NCBI GenBank assembly: GCA_029975915.1
Contig: JARKOC010000367.1
Location: forward strand, 1 to 64,000
Reading direction: 5' to 3'
Length of the DNA: 64,000 nt
From: Bryobacteraceae bacterium
GTDB taxonomy: Bacteria; Acidobacteriota; Terriglobia; Bryobacterales; Bryobacteraceae
Part shown: piece after piece, positions 40,352 through 49,914 of the stretch
Layout: each line of letters opens with the position of its first letter
How positions within the stretch are numbered: position 1 is the first letter of the stretch
The notes under the pieces: generated by a model
What the model saw: the letters and a program-made list of their open reading frames with translations, nothing else
The model's database searches: none
What the model was told of the DNA's origin: nothing
Program-made: the position numbers and the translations under genes

Positions 40352-42718
40352 TTACGCGGAGGATGCGCCGCGTGGCGTCGCCTTCACGACGGCAAGGGCG
40401 ACGACGTACAGGGCGGCGCCGATCAACAGCGTGTTGCCGAGACCTGTGTAGAGCGCCAGGAAGATGGCCGCCGCCGAGCCGAGCACGCTCGATGCGGCGT
40501 TCAGGCTCCAGGCCCAGCGGACGCTCGGGCTGTGCCACTTCTCCAGACGCGACAGCCCGCTCGGAAACGGGATGCCCATCAGGAATCCGGCCGGCGCGAT
40601 GAGCAGGATCGTGATGACAACCTTGACCGGAAGCGCCAGGCCTACGGCGCTTGTGGTCAGCGGAGTCGCGGCCAAGGCGGAAACGCCAATCACCGCAGCC
40701 GCGCCGGCGAGCACCATCATGAGCCTGCGGTCCTGGCCGCGCACGATGGCGCGGCTGAAGTAGCTGCCTGAACCGCTGGCCACCAGCATCGAAAAGATCA
40801 CGACAGTGAGCGCATAGGCCGGGTGTCCCAGGAACAAGACCAGCTTCTGAATCAGTCCCACCTGGACCAGGATGTAGCCGATGCCCAGGCAAACAAAGTA
40901 GGCGAGAAACAACGGAACGCCGGGCTCCCGCGGCAACCGGGCCTTGAGGAGAACCGGCGGCAGGAGCAGCGTCACAATGACGGCCAACAGACTGACGCCG
41001 ACGAGAGAGAACAGCGTCGGCACCGCCATATTGATCTTGTAGTCGGCGCTGAGCCGCGTCCAGTCGCGGACGAACGTCCAAACGTCGCCCGGCTGCACCG
41101 TGTAGAAGAAGAACGGCCTGTCGTCGCGCACGGGACGGACGTCATAGGGGTAACTGGCGTAGAACCGCTCGGGATCGGCGGCGGTCAGCAGGCCGGTGAA
41201 CGCGCTGGGGTGCTTGGTGTCGGGGAAGTAAACCTCTTCAAAACCACCTTTAGCCGCAATCGCCCGGGCGAGTTCGATGTCGGCGGTGGTGAACGGCTTG
41301 CGAGAGATCAGCACGGTGTCGGTAGCGCCCCAACCTCTGATGAGGTCCGACTTCTCCCGAACCACGATGACGTGTTTCCACAGTTCGTACTCTCCGAGCT
41401 TCTGAAGCGCCACACGCGCCAGCGACAACAGCCGCAAGGATTCGCGAGGCGGCTCGAATCCCCAACGTGTCCAGCAGAGGATGCCGTCAGGAGCCAGATG
41501 CCGCAAGTAATCCTCGAATGCCTCGACGGTGTAAATGTTGTTTTCCGACAGGGCAAAAGCGCCGGCGGCGGTCGAGGCCCAGGTATCGACCAGCGTCGCC
41601 TGAATCACCTGGTAGCGCTCGCCGGTGCGGCGGACATAGCTGCGCCCGTCCTCGACAACCAAACGAACCTCGGGGCGGAGGTAGAGACCTTTGTTCTCTT
41701 CTTTGTACCGCTCCCGCATGATCGTGTTGGCGATGATCGGATTGATCTCGACGCCGGTCACGTCCTTACTGCCGGAGGCGATGGCGCGCGCCACATCCCA
41801 GCCGCCACCGGGTCCGAGGATGAGGGTCTTGGCGCCGGGACGGAGGTGGTATGGGAAAGCAGGGCCGTCTGATTCAAGGGCATTGCGGTCGCCGGCGCTC
41901 AAGTTGTCCAGGTCGAACTGGCTCAAACCAGTGGTGGCATCGGCGTCGATGGCGATCAGTTTGCCACCGTCGGGCTGCTTGGTCACGGCTATCCGGGAAA
42001 AAGTGTTCCACTTGACGAACTCCTCCTGGCCGAGAACACGTCCCTTGGCCGTCCGGATGTCGATGACCTGCGCTCCCTTGTTGAAGATCACCAAGGAAAC
42101 CAAGGCCAACGCCAGGGCGACGCCTGTGGCCCGGCCACCCGTCGAACCAGCCATGCCGTACCAAACCGCGGAAGCGGCGGCGAACAACACCGCGGATGCC
42201 AGCACCGTTCCAGGGCCTCCGAGGATGTTGAGGAATGGGATGAGCAGCAGGCAGCCGCCGGCGGCGCCCAGCAGATCGAAGAAATAGACGCGGTCGACGC
42301 GGGCGATGGAGGTAGCGATAGCGAGAGAAACAGTGATGCCGGAGAGGACAAACGGCACGCTCGATACAAAGTAGATGGCGGCGAAATGCCAGAATCCCTC
42401 GCCTCCGGCCATGGACAGGACGGTGGCCAGAGATGCTACGACCGAGAAGGCGTTGGCGGCGGAGACCGCACCTAGTATCCGGTAGAGCTGCTTCCCCTCA
42501 CCGCCGACATAGTAGGACAGCACGCCGCCGGCGCCCAGGCCAAACAGGGCGATGGAGATGGCCAGGAACGCGAAATGGTAGTAGAAAACGACAGAGAAGA
42601 TGCGGGTCAGGGACAATTCGAGAACGAGCGTCGCCATGGTGGTTAACGCGACGGCGGAATAGAGCACACCCCAATGGGCGGCCTTCCTGACAGCATAGGT
42701 GGATGAAACGACGGACAA
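40352..42718 (-). CDS. Membrane-embedded spermidine-synthase-like methyltransferase-fold protein
   Basis: A 788-residue protein with three parts. The N-terminal membrane domain has about seven helices (20-215; MATLVLELSLTRIFSVVFYYH onward). A Rossmann domain of spermidine-synthase/SAM-methyltransferase type follows (about 285-520; TLILGPGGGWDVARAI, VTGVEINPIIANTIM, VVEDGRSYVR). A C-terminal membrane domain comes last (about 555-785). Such fused proteins are common but uncharacterised in Acidobacteria and related phyla; polyamine synthesis is not proven. The start is TTG 42718 with TAGGA upstream; GTG about 45 nt downstream is possible. Confidence 0.7.
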   Translation of the reverse strand: MSVVSSTYAVRKAAHWGVLYSAVALTTMATLVLELSLTRIFSVVFYYHFAFLAISIALFGLGAGGVLSYYVGGEGKQLYRILGAVSAANAFSVVASLATVLSMAGGEGFWHFAAIYFVSSVPFVLSGITVSLAIATSIARVDRVYFFDLLGAAGGCLLLIPFLNILGGPGTVLASAVLFAAASAVWYGMAGSTGGRATGVALALALVSLVIFNKGAQVIDIRTAKGRVLGQEEFVKWNTFSRIAVTKQPDGGKLIAIDADATTGLSQFDLDNLSAGDRNALESDGPAFPYHLRPGAKTLILGPGGGWDVARAIASGSKDVTGVEINPIIANTIMRERYKEENKGLYLRPEVRLVVEDGRSYVRRTGERYQVIQATLVDTWASTAAGAFALSENNIYTVEAFEDYLRHLAPDGILCWTRWGFEPPRESLRLLSLARVALQKLGEYELWKHVIVVREKSDLIRGWGATDTVLISRKPFTTADIELARAIAAKGGFEEVYFPDTKHPSAFTGLLTAADPERFYASYPYDVRPVRDDRPFFFYTVQPGDVWTFVRDWTRLSADYKINMAVPTLFSLVGVSLLAVIVTLLLPPVLLKARLPREPGVPLFLAYFVCLGIGYILVQVGLIQKLVLFLGHPAYALTVVIFSMLVASGSGSYFSRAIVRGQDRRLMMVLAGAAAVIGVSALAATPLTTSAVGLALPVKVVITILLIAPAGFLMGIPFPSGLSRLEKWHSPSVRWAWSLNAASSVLGSAAAIFLALYTGLGNTLLIGAALYVVALAVVKATPRGASSA

Positions 42719-42766
42719 ACTACTATCCTACCGTCCGACGGCGCCCGATTTACGCCCGTTGCATGA

Positions 42767-42810
42767 CAAAACAGAAAAGGCCGGCGCGGAGCATTGCCCG
42801 CGAGCCGGCC
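42767..42810 (-). terminator. Rho-independent terminator of the OPT transporter gene
   Basis: Read on the minus strand, GGCCGGC...GCCGGCC forms a stem of at least 7 bp (42779-42785 with 42804-42810), extended by further pairs. It is followed by TTTTCTGTTTTG, lying 24 nt after the transporter stop. Good GC stem plus T-rich tail. Confidence 0.8.
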
Positions 42811-42833
42811 ACGAGCCGTCGAGATTTCGTGAT

Positions 42834-44867
42834 TTACATGATCGCGGTGGGAGGCGCGGGTTCATCGGGCGACCCAGCCTTCCTCAGCGGCCAGTAGATC
42901 ATCAGCACTGCCAGCAGCACGAGAACCGCCGGTCCCAGGATGAACGGAGGATCCTGGAAAAAGCTGAAGAACTCGTGAATCGGCTTTTCGGCGATGTTAA
43001 ACCCGGCTTTGACCAGGCCCATCAGCGCCTCGCCCGCGATCAGGCCGGAGGCGATCAAAACGGCTGCGTTCTCGACACGGGCCTTCTGGGCGTCGTTGAA
43101 TCCGCGCTTGTCGCGCGCGCGGTCCATCAACCAGCGGATGACGCCGCCGCAGAAGATGGCGAAGGTTGTCTCCAGTGGAAGGTACATGCCGACGCTGAAC
43201 AGCATCGGGCTGCGCACCTGCACGAGAATCAACGCAAAGCCCATGCAGATGCCGACGACAACCAGCGGCCATGCCATGTCGCCGCCCACGATGCCCTGGC
43301 TCAGCATGGCCATCAGGCCGGCCTGCGGTGCGCTCAACTTCGGGTCGCCGAAGCCGATGCCGCCCTCTTTTATGTTGCCCGCGTGAAGCATCCAGAGCGG
43401 GAAAAACATCACCAGGCTCGCCAGCGCCACGCCGATAAAATCGCCGATCTGCATCGATTTCGGGGTGCCGCCGAGAATGTGCCCCACCTTGAGGTCCTGC
43501 AACATCTCGCCCGCCACGGCCGAACTGACGCAAACCACCGCCGCCACGCCAAGCACCGCGGCCACGCCTGCCATGCCTTTCACTCCGATGGCCACCATGA
43601 GCAGCGCAGCCACGATGAGAGTTGACAAGGTCAGGCCGGAGATCGGGTTGTTCGAGCTGCCGATCATGCCCACCAAATTGCCGGAGACCGCCGCGAAGAA
43701 GAAGCCAAGGATGATCATGACGACAGCCGCAACGACTGCCGCGCTCATCGATCCGGCAAAGTGCGCATAGAGGAAGACCATGGCCACAAGCGTCACGGCC
43801 AGACCGAGGAAGACGGTCTTAAAGCTGAGATCACGGTCGTACCTCGCCTCCGCTTCTTTCGCCGCGCTGGCCTTCTTCAAGTCGCCCACCGCCCGCTTGA
43901 TGCCCTGGCCCAGGCTGTTCCGCATCTTGAACATCGTGTAGCTGGCGCCCACCAGCATGCCGCCCACCGCGATTGGCCGCACGATGTTGTACCAGACGTC
44001 CTTTGCCAGCCCTTCCCAGTCGCCCTGCCCAGCGCCAGCCGGAAGTGTTTTTTGCAGTTCCGGTCCAAGGAAGTACATCAGCAGTGGAACCAGCAGGCCC
44101 CAAGCCATTAGCCCGCCTGCAAAGTTCAGCGAGCCGAGCTTGACACCAATGATGTAGCCGACGCCCAGGTAAGCGGGCGCAATCGCGGGCAGTGAGAACT
44201 TCGTCAACCCGCCGACTCCGATCACCTTCTCGCCACCCAGCTTTACCAGGCTCTTGCCGATCTCGCCCACATGAACGACAAAGTCTTTGCTGGCGGCAAA
44301 CAGCTTCATTTCTCCCAGAAGGAAGGTCACGCCTCCGACGCCCATCGCCTGAAATAGCGTTGTGGCCGCATCGGAACCGTGCTGTCCTGCTTTGTGGATC
44401 TCAGCCGCCGCCTTTGATTCCGGGAATGGCAACTCGGGATCCTGGACCATCACTCTTCTCAGCAGCGTGACGAAGAGGATGCCGAGCACACCGCCCACCA
44501 GCATCAACGCGCTTGATTGCCAGTAAGCCTCCACCGTGTCGAACGCCGGCCAGGCCTTCACCATCACGAACGCCGGTATCGTAAAGATTGCGCCAGCGGC
44601 CACGCTCTCGCCGATTGAACCGACCGTTCGGGCCATGTTCTCCTCGAGAATTGAACCGCGCAGCAACCGGAGCACAGCCATGCCGATGACGGCGGCTGGA
44701 TAAGTGGCCGCAATCGTCTGTCCGGCGCGTAATCCGAGATAGGCGTTCGCGGCGCCCAATACGATTGTCATGATCAAACCGAGCAGAACGGCCCTGAGCG
44801 TAAACTCGGCCATCTTCATGTCGGCCGGTACGAACGGCTTGAATGGCTGGTTTCCATTTGCTGCCAT
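42834..44867 (-). CDS. OPT-family oligopeptide transporter
   Basis: A 677-residue membrane protein with about 15 hydrophobic segments. The start ATG 44867 has AAGGAG at good spacing and gives MAANGNQPFKPFVP; the longer frame to 44939 is rejected. Family-like stretches include LGAANAYLGLRAGQTIAATYPAAV and GSIGESVAAGAIFTIPAF near the N-terminus, and PELPFPESKAAAEIHKAG at about 160-180. These proteins move oligopeptides or metal-peptide complexes with protons. No substrate can be given. The gene is followed by a terminator. Confidence 0.9.
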   Translation of the reverse strand: MAANGNQPFKPFVPADMKMAEFTLRAVLLGLIMTIVLGAANAYLGLRAGQTIAATYPAAVIGMAVLRLLRGSILEENMARTVGSIGESVAAGAIFTIPAFVMVKAWPAFDTVEAYWQSSALMLVGGVLGILFVTLLRRVMVQDPELPFPESKAAAEIHKAGQHGSDAATTLFQAMGVGGVTFLLGEMKLFAASKDFVVHVGEIGKSLVKLGGEKVIGVGGLTKFSLPAIAPAYLGVGYIIGVKLGSLNFAGGLMAWGLLVPLLMYFLGPELQKTLPAGAGQGDWEGLAKDVWYNIVRPIAVGGMLVGASYTMFKMRNSLGQGIKRAVGDLKKASAAKEAEARYDRDLSFKTVFLGLAVTLVAMVFLYAHFAGSMSAAVVAAVVMIILGFFFAAVSGNLVGMIGSSNNPISGLTLSTLIVAALLMVAIGVKGMAGVAAVLGVAAVVCVSSAVAGEMLQDLKVGHILGGTPKSMQIGDFIGVALASLVMFFPLWMLHAGNIKEGGIGFGDPKLSAPQAGLMAMLSQGIVGGDMAWPLVVVGICMGFALILVQVRSPMLFSVGMYLPLETTFAIFCGGVIRWLMDRARDKRGFNDAQKARVENAAVLIASGLIAGEALMGLVKAGFNIAEKPIHEFFSFFQDPPFILGPAVLVLLAVLMIYWPLRKAGSPDEPAPPTAIM

Positions 44868-45053
44868 GATCTGGCTCCTTCCAATCCTTCCCTGGATTCG
44901 CTTGAGCGCGAATCCACAATCATACTGGGTTGGGCGCAATCCCCGCTAGTGCGCCATTTCCCCCAGTCGCCGGGCGGGGTCATCCTGTTTTCATTACTTT
45001 CCGGCCACTGGACTTTGGCTTGCCAATTGCATATGCTTCCTACGGAGAGCATC

Positions 45054-45305
45054 ATGGCCTACGTTATTACTGATACCTGCACGAAAGACAATCTCTGCGT
45101 CGAAGCCTGTCCGGTAAGCTGCATTCATCCCATGGAAGATGAGCCGAACTACGCTGAGACCCCTCAGCTTTATATTCATCCAACCGAGTGCATCGACTGC
45201 GGCGCGTGCGTCCCGGTCTGCCCGACGAATTCGATTTTCGTGCTCGAAGAGTTGCCCGAAGACAAGGCCCAGTTCGCCGAGATCAACGCGAACTACTTCG
45301 CCTAA
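45054..45305 (+). CDS. Ferredoxin with two iron-sulfur clusters (FdxA/7Fe-like)
   Basis: An 83-residue ferredoxin from ATG 45054 (GGAG 7 nt upstream). The second cluster motif is CIDCGACVPVCP (Cys46, 49, 52, 56). The first half has Cys9, 15, 19 and 23 in CTKDNLCVEACPVSC, where the second Cys of a normal CxxCxxC is replaced by Asp. That pattern is like Azotobacter FdI and points to one [3Fe-4S] and one [4Fe-4S] cluster. The C-terminal PEDKAQFAEINANYF is typical of this type. It carries electrons in the cytoplasm; its partner is unknown. Confidence 0.88.
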   Translation: MAYVITDTCTKDNLCVEACPVSCIHPMEDEPNYAETPQLYIHPTECIDCGACVPVCPTNSIFVLEELPEDKAQFAEINANYFA

Positions 45306-45424
45306 TCACCCAATAAGCTGTAACGGGGGGGCGGCGTCCCCTCCTCAATCCCCTCCATGCCGCCCCCACCTCCTCCAAGTCCGTCCTTCCACAGCCGGCA
45401 TACTGGTGCTGTATTCTCGAACTG

Positions 45425-46330
45425 ATGACCAGACGCAGCTTTCTCTCCGCAGCGGCGCTAGCCGCCTCGCCGCATGCCCAGCCGGCCGCTAAAGTCCGGC
45501 TGATTCTGCATGCCGATGACTTGGGCGTATCGCACTCGACCAATGCAGCCTGTCTGCAAATGCTTGAAAAGGGGCATGTTTCATCGGGATCGGTGATGAT
45601 GCCGTGCGCCTGGGTGGCAGGTGTTGCCGCATTCTGCCAAACGAACCCATCGGCTGACGTTGGCCTCCATCTGACGCTGACATCGGAGTGGAAACAGATG
45701 CGGTGGGCGCCGGTTGCCGACGCCTCCAAAGTGCCCGGGCTGATCGATCCGCAAGGCTATATGTGGCCCGATGTGCGTTCGGTTGCCATGAAAGCCACCG
45801 CCGCCGAAGTGGAACTCGAACTCCGGGCCCAGATCGCCAAGGCGCAGCGAATGGGCATCAAGTTCACACATTTAGATACGCACATGGGTACGGTGTATGC
45901 CCGGCCCGATTTCTTCAACGTCTATTACAACCTAGGCCGCGAGTTCGGCGTGCCCATCATGATCATGAAGCCGACGCCCGAGGCCGAAAAGCAGGGGTCC
46001 AAAGAGATTGTCGAGTTCCTGAAATCACAGCAGGCTCGAATTGCCCAGGACAAGATCTTCGTCCTCGACAGCCTTGTGCCCGATCCGGTCAAAGGCGTCA
46101 CGACGCTCGCTGAACGGCGGAAAGGATATGTCGAAGCGATTGAAGCCTTGCCACCGGGCGTTCACCAGTTGATCGTCCATCCGGCCAAGCTCGACGACGA
46201 ACTGCGCGCGATGACCGGCTCGGCAGTGGCGCGCGATCTCGATTTCCAGGTCTTCTCAGACCCCGCGGTCCACGAGCGCCTTTCGGCAAAAGGCATCGCG
46301 CTGGCGCGTTACCGGGACTTCATCGCATAG
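45425..46330 (+). CDS. YdjC/ChbG-family polysaccharide deacetylase, exported
   Basis: A 301-residue protein starting MTRRSFLSAAALAAS (Tat-like). The metal-binding and catalytic pattern of the YdjC family is complete: LHADDLG (Asp31/Asp32), GLHLTLTSEW (His82) and FTHLDTHMGT. ChbG removes an N-acetyl group from chitobiose; family members act on various amino sugars. It probably works in the periplasm. It follows the ferredoxin gene by 119 nt and is convergent with the HDOD gene. Confidence 0.88.
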   Translation: MTRRSFLSAAALAASPHAQPAAKVRLILHADDLGVSHSTNAACLQMLEKGHVSSGSVMMPCAWVAGVAAFCQTNPSADVGLHLTLTSEWKQMRWAPVADASKVPGLIDPQGYMWPDVRSVAMKATAAEVELELRAQIAKAQRMGIKFTHLDTHMGTVYARPDFFNVYYNLGREFGVPIMIMKPTPEAEKQGSKEIVEFLKSQQARIAQDKIFVLDSLVPDPVKGVTTLAERRKGYVEAIEALPPGVHQLIVHPAKLDDELRAMTGSAVARDLDFQVFSDPAVHERLSAKGIALARYRDFIA

Positions 46331-46351
46331 CCAGCCGCGCGGCCGCATGCG

Positions 46352-47212
46352 CTATCCGGCCTGAGGGAGGCTCTCAAACGATTCGATGCGTTCGCGCAGG
46401 GCGTCGATCACGCTTTCCGGCAAGCTGGCCAAACCAGCTTCGGCGGCGGCGTCGAAGGAAGACAAAACCTGATGGGGTTGCTCGGCCACATGCTCAGGGA
46501 AGACAGCGAAGCCCATGGCTGTGGCCAGGCGGCAACCGGCGGCCACCAACTGAGGCCCGTCCGCGTCGTGGTGGCGTGCGGCGGCTTCGACCAACTCTTC
46601 GGGGAACCCCCACTCCGCAAGCAGGCGGGAGCCGATCGTGGTGTGAGTCTCGCCGAAGATTAGACGCTCGACCGCTGTAGGGGGCCAAGCTCCGTTCTCG
46701 ATGGCATCAAGATAGCCCTTCGTTTTGTCTGGCTGGGGGGCGGCCAGAACCGCCAGACGTCCTATGTCGTGCAGCAGACCGGCCGAGTAAGCCGCAGGCC
46801 AGTGGAGCGAGGTAGCGGACGCCAGCCCTTCGGTGAGCAAAGCCGAGGCGACCGAATGACGCCACCAATCCTGGCAGGCGGGCGTCCAATCCGGGCCACC
46901 TTTCAAAGACCGTAAAGCGGCCGTGAGAATCAGGCCCCGCAGCCGGTTGTGGCCCAGCACGACGATGGCGTGACGAACAGTCGCGATGCGGTGCGTCACG
47001 CCGGCAAGGGAAGAGTTTGCGCACTGAAGAAGGTTCGCGACAAAGACGGGATCTGGTGAGATCGCGGCGACTAACTCGCGTGGCCCGGCGTGTTCATCGC
47101 CCAACAGATGGAAGGCGCGCAAGGCGACTACTGGAAATGGCCTCATCCGGCTCCAGTACGCACATGGCAGGCGCGGCGGTTCAGGTACGTCCGCATTCAT
47201 GGTTGCTGGCAT
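46352..47212 (-). CDS. HDOD-domain signalling protein
   Basis: About 286 residues from ATG 47212; a GTG at 47257 gives a longer form but has no ribosome site. The HDOD pattern is visible: LVAAISPDPVFVANLLQCAN, HRIATVRHAIVVLGHNRLR, WRHSVASALLTE, then SAGLLHDIGRLAVLA. A later ARHHD is also present. HDOD domains resemble inactive or altered HD phosphohydrolases and serve as regulators in two-component, c-di-GMP or motility pathways. No partner domain is fused and no such partner is adjacent. Confidence 0.82.
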   Translation of the reverse strand: MPATMNADVPEPPRLPCAYWSRMRPFPVVALRAFHLLGDEHAGPRELVAAISPDPVFVANLLQCANSSLAGVTHRIATVRHAIVVLGHNRLRGLILTAALRSLKGGPDWTPACQDWWRHSVASALLTEGLASATSLHWPAAYSAGLLHDIGRLAVLAAPQPDKTKGYLDAIENGAWPPTAVERLIFGETHTTIGSRLLAEWGFPEELVEAAARHHDADGPQLVAAGCRLATAMGFAVFPEHVAEQPHQVLSSFDAAAEAGLASLPESVIDALRERIESFESLPQAG

Positions 47213-47312
47213 GGTTTCACCCCGCAGCGGTCGGAAGTAAACGTCCGCCCTCTGCACGGGACTTATCGGCCGGAGCGGGCCATTGTTGCGGGTTTCCTGG
47301 CGTGACGCAGTG

Positions 47313-48434
47313 TCAGCGGCCGCCGGGCCGGCGATCCATGAGCGGGACGCAGTCTTCCAGGCGCGACCCTTCGCCAGTGTTTACAGCAAATTTCGGCGAA
47401 GTGAAACCTCCTCCGGGTCTCGGGCGGCCGCTCCAGAGCGCGGCGCCGGCATAGGCGCCATCCTTGCGCAGCGCGTAGAAATTGATGTCGAAGCGATTCA
47501 ACTTCTCCCGGTCGCCGTTGAAGTTGCGCACGATGCGCTTCAGGCAGTCCAAGCAAGCGTCCTTGGGGCTCATTCCATGGCGCATGTTCTCGACGATGGT
47601 ATGCGCGCCGGCGACGCGGATATTTTCCTCGCCCCGTCCGGTGGATCCGGCGGCGCCGACCTCCTGGTCGACATAAAGCCCGGCCCCAATGATCGGCGAA
47701 TCGCCCACACGGCCGGGGATCTTCCAAGCCAAGCCGCTGGTTGTGGTGACGCCCGACATCTCACCCTTTGAATTTAGCGCCAGGCAGTTGATGGTGCCGG
47801 TGGTGGGAAAGCGCGCCATGTGCATGGCCCAGGCAATCGTTTGGTCGTCGAACTGCGGGAACATCCGCTTCAATTGAAGCATCGCGCCGGGCGAGGGTTT
47901 GGATGGCGCATCGAGACCATCGGTCCAGTTGTTGTTGCCTTCGCGGTCCCTGAGCGACTGTTTCCAAGCCACCCAGGCCAGCCGCGCCCGCTCAGTCAGG
48001 AGATCCTCCTCCTTGAACCCCATGAGCCTGGCCCAATCAAGCGCGCCCTGGCCGGTCATCATGACATGGTCGGTCTGCTCCATGATGAGCTTGGCGACTT
48101 TCGAAGGGCACTTGATGTTACGAAGCGCCGAGACGGCTCCGGCGCGGTTCGTCGGGCCGTGCATGACGCTGGCGTCGAGTTCAACGATGCCTGCCTCGTT
48201 CGGTAGTCCACCGTAGCCCACCGAGGTATCGTTGGGGTCCTCCTCGACGATGTTGACGCCGGCAACGACTGCATCCAGCGTGTCGCCGCCGCCCTGGATG
48301 ATCTCCATCGCCTTGGCGCAAGCCTTCAAGCCATTGGCCGACGAGATGACAATGTTTTTCGGAGGTGCTGCCTGTAGCGCCGCCGCTGATGCGGGCAAGG
48401 CTGTCGAACTCAGGATCCAGTCGCGTCTACGCAT
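47313..48434 (-). CDS. N4-(beta-N-acetylglucosaminyl)-L-asparaginase-like Ntn hydrolase
   Basis: A 373-residue Ntn hydrolase with the Tat-like start MRRRDWILSSTALPAS. The self-cleavage site is GTINCLAL, with Thr214 as the new N-terminal nucleophile, followed by the conserved KIPGRVGDSPIIGAGLYVD. An upstream VGYGGLPNEAG matches the glycosylasparaginase substrate pocket. The enzyme splits Asn-linked GlcNAc or isoaspartyl bonds. In most relatives the residue pair before the nucleophile is HD rather than TG, so its processing efficiency is open. It probably acts in the periplasm. Confidence 0.85.
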   Translation of the reverse strand: MRRRDWILSSTALPASAAALQAAPPKNIVISSANGLKACAKAMEIIQGGGDTLDAVVAGVNIVEEDPNDTSVGYGGLPNEAGIVELDASVMHGPTNRAGAVSALRNIKCPSKVAKLIMEQTDHVMMTGQGALDWARLMGFKEEDLLTERARLAWVAWKQSLRDREGNNNWTDGLDAPSKPSPGAMLQLKRMFPQFDDQTIAWAMHMARFPTTGTINCLALNSKGEMSGVTTTSGLAWKIPGRVGDSPIIGAGLYVDQEVGAAGSTGRGEENIRVAGAHTIVENMRHGMSPKDACLDCLKRIVRNFNGDREKLNRFDINFYALRKDGAYAGAALWSGRPRPGGGFTSPKFAVNTGEGSRLEDCVPLMDRRPGGR

Positions 48435-48618
48435 AAGTGTGAATCATCCTTCACCGCCCATTTTCCGCGCCGTTCGCGAATGAAAGCAAATCGCGAGACG
48501 GCCTGCAGAAGCTACACTGGTAGCACCGGGCAAAGAATCCTGACCGCTCCTTGCGCCGTTTGGTATGCTTTGCCCGCACACAACCCAGCCATCAACTCAG
48601 CAGAATACTGAAGTCGAA

Positions 48619-49899
48619 ATGAAACAGATCATCTCCCCGTCCGGCCCGTTAAAGGGCATCGTCGAGATGCCGGGCGACAAGTCGATCTCGCACCGCTATG
48701 CCATGCTCGCCTCGGTCGCCGAAGGCGAGAGCGTGATTTCGAATTACTCGTCTGGAGCGGACTGCCATTCGACTCTGGGCTGTCTGCGCACGCTGGGGAT
48801 CGATGTCGAGATCGATGGCCGGGAGGTCCGGATAGTTGGACGCGGGTTAAATGGCTACGCCGCGCCTGCTTGCGATCTGGATGCCGGCAATTCCGGCTCC
48901 ACCATCCGCATGCTCTCGGGTCTGCTGGCCGGGCAGGAATTCAAGTGCAGGCTGGCAGGCGACGAATCGCTGTCGAAACGTCCGATGCAGCGAATCATGA
49001 CGCCGCTGGCTCAGATGGGTGCGCGGATATCGGCGCGCGAAGGCAGATTTCCGCCGATCGAAATTGTGGGTGGCGAGTTGAAACCAATCGACTACGCCAT
49101 GCCGGTAGCCAGCGCACAGGTAAAGAGTTGCGTCCTGCTGGCAGGATTGCACGCCGATGGGGAGACGGTGGTGCGCGAACCCGCGCCGACGCGCGACCAT
49201 ACGGAAGTGGCGCTGCGGGAATTCGGCGCCCAGGTTCAGTGCGGCCCCGGCTGGGCCAAAGTTCAGGGCAAGGCCAAACTGCGTCCGGGCCAGTTTCGCG
49301 TGCCGGGCGATCTGAGTTCAGCGGCGTTTTTTCTGGTTGCCGGCTCGATAGTTCCAGGCTCCGAACTGAGGATTGCCGGTGTCGGATTGAATCCGACCCG
49401 GGCTGCGTTGATCGACTTTCTGATCGCTGCCGGGGCCGAAATCCGGGTGCTTGACGTGGGCATGCGCCACGGCGAGCCGGTGGGCGACCTGTGGGTGAAG
49501 GGCTCGCGGCTCAAAGGCGGGGAAATCTCCGGCGCTCTGGCGGCTTCGCTGATCGATGAGATCCCTGTTCTGTCCGTTCTTGGGGCCGTCAGCGAAAAAG
49601 GACTCGTTGTGAGGGACGCGGCCGAATTGCGGATCAAGGAGACCGACCGCATCTCGACAATGGCGGAAAACCTGGGGCGAATGGGCGTCGCGGTTGAAGT
49701 GGCGCCCGATGGGTTTACGATCCCCGGCGGACAACGCTTCCGGGCGGCTACGGTGGATTCTTTCGGAGACCACCGCATCGGGATGGCATGCGCGGTGGCG
49801 GCCCTCCGCGCGGACGGCGAGACAGAGATCGAAAACGCCGATGCGGCATCAGTGTCATTCCCGGAGTTTTGGGATACACTGCGAACCATCGGCTGTTGA
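48619..49899 (+). CDS. aroA: 3-phosphoshikimate 1-carboxyvinyltransferase (EPSP synthase)
   Basis: A 426-residue enzyme from ATG 48619; a frame back to 48565 is not supported. Hallmarks are MPGDKSISHRYAMLAS (phosphate-binding), DAGNSGSTIRMLSGLLAGQ and DGLRIKE-type RIKETDRISTMAENLGRMG. It makes EPSP in the shikimate pathway for aromatic amino acids. Length and order are normal. Other aro genes are not adjacent. A small histidine kinase gene follows 15 nt later, apparently in the same transcript. Confidence 0.95.
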   Translation: MKQIISPSGPLKGIVEMPGDKSISHRYAMLASVAEGESVISNYSSGADCHSTLGCLRTLGIDVEIDGREVRIVGRGLNGYAAPACDLDAGNSGSTIRMLSGLLAGQEFKCRLAGDESLSKRPMQRIMTPLAQMGARISAREGRFPPIEIVGGELKPIDYAMPVASAQVKSCVLLAGLHADGETVVREPAPTRDHTEVALREFGAQVQCGPGWAKVQGKAKLRPGQFRVPGDLSSAAFFLVAGSIVPGSELRIAGVGLNPTRAALIDFLIAAGAEIRVLDVGMRHGEPVGDLWVKGSRLKGGEISGALAASLIDEIPVLSVLGAVSEKGLVVRDAAELRIKETDRISTMAENLGRMGVAVEVAPDGFTIPGGQRFRAATVDSFGDHRIGMACAVAALRADGETEIENADAASVSFPEFWDTLRTIGC

Positions 49900-49914
49900 G
49901 ACCGGCAGAGCACC

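Noticed and set aside
44868..45053. Extensions of the OPT transporter and ferredoxin frames into the shared promoter region
   Set aside because: Both genes have well-placed ribosome sites before later ATG codons.
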